Assembly (NCBI GenBank): GCA_036346205.1
Contig: JARFJB010001976.1
Span: 11,707,501 to 11,771,500 of the forward strand
Source: Vesta saturnalis
Taxonomy: Eukaryota; Arthropoda; Insecta; Coleoptera; Lampyridae
Direction of reading: 5' to 3'
Length of the DNA: 64,000 nucleotides
Under the pieces are notes generated by a model, which saw only the letters and a program-made list of their open reading frames with translations, did no database searches and was not told the DNA's origin. The position numbers and the translations under genes are program-made. Positions 45,246 to 55,058 of this stretch are shown one piece after another. The first letter of the stretch is position 1. Each line of letters opens with the position of its first letter.

Positions 45246-45909
45246 TGTCACGGCCAACTAACAACAAAACTTAAAAGTCGTATAGCTTTTTTACAATAAA
45301 AAAATGTTAAATTGTCATTATTTCAAAAACTACAATTTTTTGGAATATGTACTCTTATACAAAGTCACCCTTATTTTTAATGCTAAATAAGATAGAATTA
45401 ACAAAAATAGGGGGTTTCCATTAAAAAAAAATGACTTTATAGGTTTTTTTGAATCTACTTTTTATTGTCCATTTTTGATCACCCTGTATGGATGTATTAC
45501 AAAAATATCAATACAGCCCATTAGAGAAGGTCCCCATTTCCAAGGAAACCAATCATAACTAATTGATAAAGGCTTCGTTTAGAAAAGATTTCCACCTATG
45601 TTTTGGCCTGCAAACGTCATTTTTGACAAAAAATTTGTCAAAAACGGTTAGACTTAGGTATAGGACATTATACATAAAATGTGTATAAAATTGTATGTAG
45701 AATCTAAATACGTAATAATATATAGGGTTTTCTATTTAAAAAAAAATTTTAAATTACTTCTAAGCTTTTATGATCTACTCTGTATAATTAAAAATATTTT
45801 TGGAATATGCACCAGAACATATCTTACAACTTTTGTATTTAATTTTTTTTTTTTGTATCTCTTTAAATAAAGGAGATATGGGACTTTGTCACACTAATGC
45901 GCCACCCTG
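45246..45909 (-). repeat. E2 right terminal inverted repeat
   Basis: Inverse partner of 43197-43861; the outer tip is CATTAGTGTGAC...GGGTGGCG reversed. The R1 repeat resumes at 45912. Confidence 0.92.
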
Positions 45910-45945
45910 TATGTATATGTAGGTTGGAAGGTAAAAACGTGCATT
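45910..45945 (-). repeat. R1 continuation after E2
   Basis: TATGTATATGTAGGTTGGAAGGTAAAA completes the R1 near-palindrome and matches the sequence after 41336. Confidence 0.8.
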
Positions 45946-47737
45946 TTGATCACGTTTGTAGACATGAAACCGAGTTTTTATTAAACATCCCAAGGAACAC
46001 ACATCTCCCGTACTTATTTTATTAAATATTTGTGCATAAAATAAAGCTAATTAAATATTGAAATATTCAAACTTCGTCGTAAGTATAGTACATAATGTAC
46101 AGAATAGTTTAAATAGTTAATGTAAAATTACGGTCTTGCACGTCGTCTTTACTGGGAAATAAGCTTTATTAAATGTTAAGAGGAACAATACGAAAAGTTT
46201 CGTTATCTATCTATAAATTAATGGAAAGTAAGTAAAAATAACTGATCCTGCAACTTAAACAATTTAGAAAAGTCAAAGGAATAACTTTAGTCAATAAACA
46301 TTTGATTTAAAACCAAATATAAACGGTTTATCCAATAATCCGAAAAAACATAAAACTTTTTCAAATCAACCATTTCATCGAAACTTTTAGATTAAGATTG
46401 ATAAGAACGTATTTAAATAGTTTAAGTTAATACCCTATTTTAAAAACAACCCAATGAACAAAAAGTGTATTTTTTTCGCGCAACAATTTCGTTTTATTTA
46501 TAAAAGGGTTTCCTTTACTGCTTTTACGTAATGGCTACTAAACAGTAATGATACGTCAGGCGCCATTTGCTTTATCATTCTAACCCGATAAGTATCACTA
46601 TTAATTTTGATAAATATCTATACGCTTAGTCGTAATACAATATCAAAAAGTAATTTGATAGCGTTAGTAGAATAAATAACGCACTGAAAAGAAAAAGATC
46701 ATTAAGTACAATATTAACTACACTATTTGATATAAATCACTATTGGCAGGGCTTTTCTTTTAAATAAATACAGCTTAATTGGCCAACAGGCATTAGGTTG
46801 CGTTTGAAATTTAAATTTACAACCGCAATTTGAAACGAGTACTAAAGTGATTTTTTACGGTTGTCAAAAGAACTTCAGGTAATAAATAACATCCTTCTGA
46901 CAACCATCTTGTGGTTAGATTAAAGCTTCCAAAAAAATTATTAGATCAAAAATGTAAAAGCTTTTTTATAACTTTCAACGTGTCAAGCTCTTACTTATTT
47001 TTGGGAGCGTTATTGATTTTTATTTAAGACATGCTTTGGAATTAATTTTCACCAAACATGCGTTTGGGCCAGTGTATTGATAAATATGAAAGTTCAATCA
47101 ACGATTACATAATGAACCCTCTTATGAACCATAAATTACCAATTATTAATAACCAATTAATTTCACTTTAAACACTTTGACACCGAATATTCAATTAATT
47201 AAGGCAGTTTGTGTATGTATATTTCTGTGGTTGAGGTGAGAAAATTACATTATCTGTTTGAGTAGGTATCAACAAAAGAAAAAATATAGTGGAAGCGTAC
47301 TAAATATACCTAATGATATTACAGTGATATTATAAGTTACATAGGTACCTATATAGATGTTCTATTATTATTCTATACACCAAAATACCTTTGAGTCAGG
47401 TTACGCCATTAACTAAAGTTTACAAAAATAGTATGTGCTGAATCGTACATTTAACTGTTTTCTTTAAATTACAAGATGTTAATACAGAGCAATTTCTATG
47501 GTTTCTTGTATCTAACGTGGCCAGCACTTTCTTATGTGTCGCGTGCTGCATTGGCCATGATTGCATAAGATAAAGAAGAAACATCTTACATACATTGCGA
47601 TGCTAGAATGCGATTCTCATTATGAGATGGTATAGTCAGCCGAAATACGGTTATTTTTAATTTATTCACGTTTCGGGTTATATACGGAGTATAGTCTTCT
47701 TTCTTACTTATTCACCTTTTGTTCATTAATCCAGAGC
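45946..47737. other. No recognised feature over about 1.8 kb
   Basis: AT-rich unique sequence. No ORF, repeat or RNA recognised on either strand. Confidence 0.55.
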
Positions 47738-47830
47738 AGGTTTATCCTTAACGCGTTAAATCACTCAGGAACGCTTAGCAGGATAGATTTGGGGAACTTG
47801 AACTGCCAGAAATGCCTATAAACCTTGCAG
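47738..47830 (-). pseudogene. LINE A 3'-end fragment
   Basis: TCACTCAGGAACGCTTAGCAGGATAGAT and TGCCAGAAATGCCTATAAACC on plus correspond to 11388-11450 of LINE A1, diverged about 20%. Confidence 0.65.
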
Positions 47831-48043
47831 CGTACCCATTTATATAGGTACCATTCATTTTGAGGACTTCTTTTGTTTTAAAAACCTTGAGTATATTCAA
47901 GTACGTTATGCGAGTTACTAATATTTAGAGTTGCACAGGTAATATTGAAACATCCTGTATATAACTATAATTTAATATTCGTGCGGGGTATGAACGTGTG
48001 TGCGCACATATATTGTATTGGTTGTGCTACGATAAAGGAGGCT

Positions 48044-48046
<3 letters not shown>

Positions 48047-48110
<64 letters not shown>

Positions 48111-48112
48111 AC
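48047..48112. repeat. (TA)n microsatellite
   Basis: About 30 units. The Ile-Tyr runs in open frames across it are artefacts. Confidence 0.98.
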
Positions 48113-48284
48113 ATCATGCAATCATTATTGCGTCCGTACGTAATTCCTTAATTTGGCGTCACCTAGAACAAGACGTATTCTCTGATATTTTATTGAAGTA
48201 TATAGGTCATCATTTTTTTCTAAGTTCTATGGTCTATTCCATATGTTCCTAGCTTTTTTTTACTATATACATAATTTTTGTACG

Positions 48285-48760
48285 TTTGACAATCATTCTG
48301 GAACCCGTACATTAAAGTACTGCACTAAAAATCATTACGGCGTCTTGCTGCGTTGCATGCCCTCTTAATGTAACAAAGCAATCATTTTGGCATCTCGGAT
48401 TAGAATATACATAATATTGTTGTTGCAAACATTTAGGCGTCAATATATTTTATATTAATAGTTTGTGAGCAACCAGTTTGACGTCTGCTTTCATATTATC
48501 CAAAAATTTTATGAATGTTTCATTTTGGCGTCTTAGTTTAAAATATACACAATGTTCTTGTTGCAAACATATCGGCGTCTACATATTGCAATTAATAGTT
48601 TATGTGCAATCAGTTTTAGGTCTGCTTTCATCTAATTCGAAAAATATTTGTTCTATCACCAAAGAACTAGCCGATCATTTTGACGTCTTAGTTAAAGATA
48701 TACATATTGTTATTATTACAGCATATGAGCGTCAAGGTCTATTCATATATGTTCAAATAA
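48285..48760 (+). repeat. Tandem repeat, period about 138-155 bp, 2.5-3 copies
   Basis: Units start at the word TCATTTTGGCRTCT (48382, 48520, 48675) and share AAATATACAYAATRTT, TTGTTGCAAACAT, GGCGTC and TTAATAGTTTRTGWGCAA. A 115-codon open frame (48478-48825) falls across it and is not supported as a gene. Confidence 0.8.
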
Positions 48761-49040
48761 AATCAATACAATACTTATGTTATTTAAATAACTCCCAATG
48801 TAGAAGAGATACATTTATCAAGTAAGGGTAAAGTACAGGAAAGCAGTGAATAATGGGTGCGTACTAGAATGTTGAGTTTGGTACAATCAGCCTATTTCAA
48901 CCACTTTAATTATTAGACAAACAATTTGATGAATTTATTTTCTCCACTTTTTTAGTTTAATAATTATAATATCTTCATCACCATTCAATCCAAAGAAAGT
49001 CCCTGGTTCGAACCTGTTTTAGGCGTGGATGTTTGTTAAG

Positions 49041-49912
49041 GTGTCGCTAAAAAAGATCGCCCACAATTGGTCACGCGAAAAATTGTCGCGCACATTTGAG
49101 CGCGCCTCAAAATATCGCCAGCGAAAAAAGGGCGCCGACGAAAAAAGATCGCGGACAAATGGTGGCATTAAAAAATTTAAATTTTTGTAAACAATTATCT
49201 AAATACCAGACTGGAACACTGCGACGCGGCGTTGATTTCACTCAGTACACTCTAAATTTGAAGGTGAGTGTATAGATCGTTTGGATCGACGACACCAGAG
49301 ACGACAACCGCAGTTTTCAAGAAATCTTTGAAATTGTTTTGAATTCATAGAGGAAGTCATACCATATACAAATTATTCTGCAGAAGGATGGCACAATAGT
49401 GTTTCCTCTATATTAAATGCAGCACATCTAAATTTGTAGAAATTTATCAATTCGTTAAAGAAAGAGGAAAGTTTACATTGTTTGAAAATTGAACACTACA
49501 TAGCTGGAAACAAACAGCCACTCAAAAAAATTTGTAAAGATACGTAGCAGCGACAGAAAACTATTTGTCAATAATATGCCAATCATCCACATTAGAAGTA
49601 TTTAAGGGCGGTTGCTCATAACTTCGAGGTACAAATATAAAAAGCAGAAAAGCAAGAACCAACAAAAAAAAAAATAAAAAAATCATAAAATATGAAAACA
49701 TAAAAAAAAACTTTTAAACATGGCAGTTATTAATTGCCAGTCCTAAGCCTGAATAAAATGTGGAGGAATGTTTAATAGTTATATTTTTCTACGCGACATT
49801 TTCTCACGCGATCATTTGTCCGCGACCTTTTTTCGCTGGCGACCTTTTGATGTGCGTTCAAATGTGCGCGACATTTTTTCGCGCGACCAATTGTCCGCGA
49901 CCTTTTTTCGTA
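49041..49912 (+). mobile_element. Mutator-like (MULE) DNA transposon remnant
   Basis: Inverted ends of about 125 bp (49041-49170 and 49788-49912) made of repeated words GATCGCGGACAAATG, AATTGTCGCGC, CAAATGTGCGCG and CGCCAGCG, strikingly GC-rich for this window. The interior encodes a MULE-type transposase C-terminus. Length of about 870 bp shows a large internal deletion. I could not identify a 9-bp target duplication. Confidence 0.72.
49346..49640 (+). pseudogene. MULE transposase C-terminal fragment
   Basis: The plus frame reads EEVIPYTNYSAEGWHNSVSS, ILNAAHLNL, a stop, KFINSLKKEESLHCLKIEHY, IAGNKQPLKKICKDT, a stop, QRQKTICQ, a stop, then YLRAVAHNFEV. The sequence EGWH, an HP/HL-nonpolar-W/x-KFI segment, LKxEE, IExYxAG, and YLRxxAHN is the conserved C-terminal part of MULE transposases of insects. 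Several in-frame stops, one consistent frame. The catalytic DDE part upstream is missing. Confidence 0.7.
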
Positions 49913-51405
49913 CATTCGTTTTTTAAGTATAGTGAATTAGATGTAGACAGCTTCATAAAATCGCTTTTGAAAGTCAATAAAATTTTCAACAGAAAAGATG
50001 ATACAGGTTCAGTGGAAGCATTGTGTGTCGCCCTATTATTAAGGAACTAGTAGTGCTGTTTATGGACATGGATGGGTGTCGTACTCATTATATTCTGAGT
50101 ATAACACAAAGTACTCAACTTTAGTTCTAAAGTACAAATCGCCAGCGACATGGACGTCCTGATAAACGATAAATTCACCATACGATGTCTTCTTACATGT
50201 ACTTTGTCATTAACACAGACGCGTATGCGCAGACACGGTTAATAATAGAACTGGTTTCTAAACGCTAGGTACTAATTTAACTTGACTGCACTAAAATAAT
50301 TTTGATAAATAAACGGTCTCATCGTACCATTATACGTAATTCAAAATTAAGACACTTTGTTTTAATCTACATTCTGCAGTTCGTTAGAGTTTACTAAAAT
50401 AATCAAGGATGAATATACTTCCTGTATAAACTTTCGGTTAAACTATCTACTCTAGAATTGAAACAAATACTAATTCAAAATTAAATCTGTGAAGTGTCGA
50501 TTAAAACTATGAATTTGGTTACAAAGTTATTTAATTAATTTTAACGGATTTTTAATTTGCTCACACAAAATAGACGAATCCGAAATTTATTTAATAAAGT
50601 CACCTTTTAAAATAAGGGTAATAATGTCATCTCAACTGTTAATAATAAGTAAATTTTGCATTGGATTATATCATCTGGTAACGTTCGAATCAACTGGGTG
50701 CCCCAAGCAAAATTACTAATACAAACAACCGTCGTAGTTATCTACCTATGACAAAACTGTAAAACATATTAACCAATTTGCATTTTTAATTTTTACATTT
50801 ATCTGTAAATTTTATTATTTTCTGGGTGTGTACATAGAATGGTGTATTTGAGGTGCATGAGGTAGCTAATCTTGCTTAGAATAAACAGTATGTATATATG
50901 TTAATATATGACTTCAGAATGATTTACAAAATAATGCATGTGTGAGTTCATAATGATGTTAAGTAATATCAATTGTATATCTAGGTAGAATGACGCCAGA
51001 AGGCTGTAGACCGTAAATATGAAATTACTTCAAATTAAATAAGAAAGAATATTAGAAATTGGTTTTACAGTGTTGCCATTTAAAGACGCCTGAAAGATTG
51101 TAAATGTACAGAATAAATACAATAAAAGTATATTTAGAAATAGCGCCGTGACGGCAAAGTGCTGAACTAAGTTTGTATACAATTTTACGAATTACACGAT
51201 TTTGGAGTCGACAAGTTTTTAAAAAATCTCAACGTAGGAGTATGGAATGGGTCCCATACTGAGAATGAGTATTATAGGATTCTATCAGAATTGTCTTTTA
51301 TCAACGGTGCTTCTCTAACACTCATACCAAGAAAATTATTAAGGATTGTAATCTGGCGTCCATATACAGACGTAAATGCCAAATAGATGGACGCAAAATG
51401 ATAGA

Positions 51406-51411
<6 letters not shown>
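49913..51411. other. No recognised feature over about 1.5 kb
   Basis: AT-rich unique DNA, nothing recognised on either strand. Confidence 0.55.

Positions 51412-51459
<48 letters not shown>
51412..51459. repeat. (TA)n microsatellite
   Basis: About 24 units, just left of a palindromic MITE-like sequence. Confidence 0.98.
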
Positions 51460-51463
<4 letters not shown>

Positions 51464-51475
51464 AGGTATATTGGT

Positions 51476-51840
51476 TTAGTGGTCAAATAAAAGAAATTGT
51501 AGTATAAAATTGCCTATATTTCAATTTCGGGTGAAGTAACACAATGTAACTTAAATTTTTTCTAAAATGATAATAAATAATAATAATAAATTCTAAAATA
51601 ATAATAATAATAACAGTAATAATGTTTGCAATAATAAAAAAGATTCAGAAGATGCACCCAATAGTTATAATTGTATTTTATTTTTTATTTGTTACCAAAT
51701 TTGTTGTTTTATTTTACTGTCATTAAAATAATTGTCAAAAATAATTAAAAAAATCTGCCCTGGAAGATAATTTCGCCCGAAATTGAAATATAGGCAATTT
51801 TATACTATAATTAATCTCTTTTATTTGACGATTAAACTAA
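51476..51840. mobile_element. MITE-like fold-back with about 60-bp inverted ends
   Basis: GGTCAAATAAAAGAAATTGTAGTATAAAATTGCC and TATTTCAATTTCGGGTGAA at the left are repeated inversely at 51776-51838. The interior is (AAT)n-rich (51573-51625). It has no coding capacity and sits between two (TA)n tracts. Confidence 0.75.
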
Positions 51841-51878
51841 TGTACTTATTATTAATAATAATATACGTCAGTGAAAAT

Positions 51879-51884
<6 letters not shown>

Positions 51885-51964
<80 letters not shown>
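51885..51964. repeat. (TA)n microsatellite ending at a transposon tip
   Basis: 40 TA units running straight into CAGGGTGTCCCAATAGTGCG. Confidence 0.98.
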
Positions 51965-51967
<3 letters not shown>

Positions 51968-52387
51968 GGTGTCCCAATAGTGCGTATTCGGTCGATAGCT
52001 CCTTAGCCATTAAACTTAGAAGATAAGTTTAATACAAGAGTTGTCTATTTTTATAAGCTGCATAATCTAAAATAGTTTGGTTTTTACAGGGTGTAATATA
52101 AAAGCGGTACAATATAGAACTTTTGATTTTTAAATAGAACACCCTATATATTATTTTATTTTTCAATTCTCCTTATAATTTTACATCTTTTTTATAAAAA
52201 TTACTTACAAGCTAAATATTACAGTTTTTGAGATATTTGCAAAGTTAACTAAAAACTGACATTTTTATGAAGTAATTCAAGTAGGCGTATCTCAGTTATT
52301 TTTAAGAATAAAAAAGTAATCTTTGGTATAAAATTTATTCATACATGAGCTTACTTTAATCTATTGTCAAAATTGGATTTCAATATA
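51965..52387 (+). mobile_element. Isolated left end of a DD41D-group element
   Basis: Starts CAGGGTGTCCCAATAGTGCG immediately after TA. A second tip-like motif, CAGGGTGTAATATAAAAGCG, occurs at 52089, so the end is telescoped like those of E2. There is no inverse partner in the window, and E3 begins at 52388, so this is a remnant cut by E3. Confidence 0.6.
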
Positions 52388-52675
52388 CAGAGTGATCACA
52401 AAAATTAATTCAATAACATAAATTTGAAAATGCTATACCTTCATTTTTTTAAATGACACACCCTATATTTTTTAATGCCTTGTCTTCGTCTATTAATCGG
52501 CTTTCATTTCTATTAAATATGTTCTATACCTATCTCTAATAGTTTCGGAGATATTTAAGTTTGTTCAATTTTTTTCGTTGAAAACACTGAAGAAGAGTAA
52601 AACTAGTCGGTCAAAGCAAGCTATGAATACATAAGAAACTAAAAAATATATTAACTGAAATACAAACACTTAAAA

Positions 52676-52735
52676 TTATAATAAATTATCAATGTGACCA
52701 CCAAGTTGTTGTTGGCAAACATCAAGTCTTTGAAT
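52676..52735 (-). pseudogene. Inverted duplicate of a transposase C-terminus (E3 left arm)
   Basis: The minus strand reads IQRLDVCQQQLGGHIDNLL and a stop, against IQRLHVCQQQNGGHIEHLL at the end of the main E3 transposase (54224-54280). It is 15 of 19 identical and thus a close relative of the E3 3' end pointing the other way. Confidence 0.9.
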
Positions 52736-53216
52736 AAATGGGTGATCACAAAAATTAATTCAACAACGTAAATTTGAAAATGTTATATCTTCCTTTTTTT
52801 AATTAGCACACCCTATATTTTTTAACGCCTTGTCTTCGTCTATTAGTCGGCTTTAATTTTTATTAAATATGTTCTATACCTATCTCTAATAGTTTCGGGG
52901 ATATTTAAGTTTGTCCAATTTTTTTCGTTGATAACACTGATGAAGAGTAACATTAGTCGGTCAAAGCAAGCTGTGGATACATAAGAAACTAAAAAATATT
53001 AACTGAAATACATAAATTGTAATTACAATAAATATTGTATGAAACCACCATTTTTAAGAGGTATTTGAGATCTTTTTAAACGATTCATCGTAAAATTAAA
53101 CAATTTAATCAAAAGAGCGTAAAACAAAAGATGAACGATAACAAATGAAGAAATCAAACTTGTCAAACAGTGCTAATATTTGTGTAGTATTGTATATTTA
53201 CTTCCTAAATTACAAA

Positions 53217-54280
53217 ATGAATTTTTCGAAAGAAGAACTTGTTAATATGATTTACATCCTTGTTGAAAGCGATAAAAATTGTCTTTTAGCTCATCGAGTT
53301 TATAACCAAATATTTCCAAATGCACGACACCCGCAAGTTTCAACATTTGCAATATTGAAAAAGCGTTTCAAGCAAATAGGCAGTATTCATTACGAAGACA
53401 ATTTAGAACGAGAAAGAACCGCAATTAACGAAGGTAATGAACACTTAGTTCTTCAATCCGTGATTGAAAATCCTGACGTTTCTTGCCGACAATTGGAATT
53501 AGAAGTTGGAGTTTCAAAAACATTAGTTAATAGAATTATAAAAAAATATAAATATCATCCATACCATGTCCAACTTGCACAAGAATTAGATGAGGATGAC
53601 TTCGTTAATAAATTAAACTTTTGCAGTTGGGCCATAAATAAAAATTTAGAAAAACCCAACTATTTTAGCACGATCTTATTTACTTATGAAGCAACTTTCT
53701 ACAAAAATGGATACGTTAATAGACATAATTTCCGTTATTACGTACTGAGAATCCCAGATTTATAATTCCTGTTGATCATCAACACCGCTGGTCACTTAAT
53801 GTTTGGACCGGAATTATTGGGGAAAGAATTATAGGACCATATTTTTTTGAACACACAGTCAATGGAGATTCGTTTTTAAACTTCTTGTGCAACGAATTTG
53901 AAAATTTTATTGAAGGTTTACCTTTACAAACCATTAGAGAAATGTGGCTGCAATTAGATGGCGCTCCTCCGCATTTCAGCAGAAACGTTAGAAATTATTT
54001 AAATATCCAGTTTCAAAAAAAATGGATTGGAAGAGGAGGGGCTATCTCCTGGCCTGCAATATCGCCTGACTTGACAAAGCTGGACTTTTTTCTTTGGGGT
54101 TGGATTAAAGAAAAAGTCTATCAAACTCCTCCAACGACTGTAGATGTTATGAAGGCAAGAATTAGAGACGTCATTCAAAATATAAATGTTTCCACGTTAC
54201 GAAAAGTAAATTTGTCGTTTATTCAAAGGCTTCATGTTTGCCAGCAACAAAATGGTGGTCACATTGAACATTTATTATAA
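53217..54280 (+). pseudogene. E3 DD41D transposase with mutated first Asp and a frameshift
   Basis: About 355 codons from MNFSKEELVNMIYILVESDK (chosen as start by alignment with E2; an ATG 24 codons upstream is also in frame). HTH regions VSTFAILKKRFKQIG and LEVGVSKTLVNRIIKK, then KYHPYHVQLAQEL. The first catalytic position reads FTYEATF, so Asp has become Tyr. The second is QLDGAPPHFS, the third SPDLTKLDFFLWG with 41 residues between. One base is lost near 53747 (after RYYV), moving the second half to another frame (RFIIPVDHQHRW onward). C-terminus QQNGGHIEHLL. Confidence 0.9.
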
Positions 54281-54560
54281 TTTTGTATGTTTGTATTTCA
54301 GTTAATATGTTTTTTAGTTTCTTATGTATTCATAGCTTGCTTTGACCGACTAATGTTACTCTTGTTCAGTGTTATCAACGAAAAAAATTGAACAAACTTA
54401 AATATCTCCGAAACTATTAGAGATAGGTATAGAACATATTTAATAGAAATGAAAGCCGATTAATAGACGAAGACAAGGCATTAAAAAATATAGGGTGTCA
54501 TTTAAAAAAATGAAGATATAGCATTTATGTTATTGAATTAATTTTTGTGATCACTCTGTA

Positions 54561-54894
54561 ATCGTTGAAAAACTTACTAAATGCAGTAGTTTTTGCCGAA
54601 GAAAAAATATGTCCTCATTAATACATTTTTGGCGTTACCACGAATAAGAAGATACCACTAATTTTGCTCACTTCACAATTATCATATTTAAGAATAACTA
54701 TCAACCTTCCAAACAAATCTTATAAGAACTGTTTGTTGTAAATTAATTTCATGATAACCCCCTGAAGTTTGGCCATCAGCATCCGTTACACTCTGTATAA
54801 TTAAGAAAGGACATTAAAAATCATTAATTTTATTAATCAATAATAATTTAAAAAAGGATATTGTTTGTCTAAATTTCTGAATTTTATTTTGAGC
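54561..54894. other. No recognised feature
   Basis: AT-rich spacer between E3 and the Penelope-like remnant. Confidence 0.5.
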
Positions 54895-55056
54895 TCTTCC
54901 ATGGAAAAAATTTGGTCTCGTTGATGGCGATTTATTTCTTGCCTCGAAGTTCTAAAGTATTACGTTATGTTGAAGGTATGACTTTAAAAATTTAATGTCT
55001 AGTAAGGAACGGCGATGTTTGAATAATTTGTCTTCAATACTTCTTGATTCTAACTA
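54895..55056 (+). pseudogene. Probable upstream scrap of the Penelope-like element
   Basis: The sequence up to the TA at 55057 (including KERRCLNNLSSILLDSNY in one frame) is followed, on the far side of E4, by ILSDTSKFQIIPYND, which is Penelope-like code. Because E4 inserts at a TA, the two sides should be contiguous, so this is assigned by position more than by sequence. Confidence 0.4.
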
Positions 55057-55058
55057 TA

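Larger units (their letters stand above)
43197..45909 (+). mobile_element. E2: DD41D Tc1/mariner-superfamily element, 2713 bp, both ends present
   Basis: Ends CAGGGTGGCGCATTAGTGTGAC and its inverse, flanked by TA (43195-43196 and 45910-45911). Removing it restores the R1 sequence CCTACATATGTATATGTAGG found at 41326. The terminal inverted repeats are about 664 bp (43197-43861 and 45246-45909) and contain inner CAGGGT motifs at about 43319 and 43623, with matching partners on the right. The transposase lies between the arms, outside them. Confidence 0.92.
52388..54558 (+). mobile_element. E3: DD41D element with a duplicated, inverted 3' end at its left
   Basis: Left tip CAGAGTGATCACAAAAATTAATTC and right tip inverse ending GATCACTCTG, flanked by TA (52386-52387 and 54559-54560). 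The left side holds two direct copies of the end sequence (52388-52670 and 52739-53020). Between them lies an inverted scrap of transposase C-terminus (52676-52735), so the outer left arm is an inverted copy of the right end of the element plus the last codons of the gene. Confidence 0.85.

Noticed and set aside
47945..48252. ORFs with Ile-Tyr runs (also at 36211 and 51783)
   Set aside because: They cross (TA)n tracts; the flanking residues have no similarity.
48285..48760. Spaced repeats that might suggest a CRISPR-like array
   Set aside because: Whole 138-155 bp units are repeated, not short repeats with unique spacers, and the genome is eukaryotic.
48478..48825. 115-codon open frame
   Set aside because: It runs across a 138-155 bp tandem repeat and has no recognisable domain.
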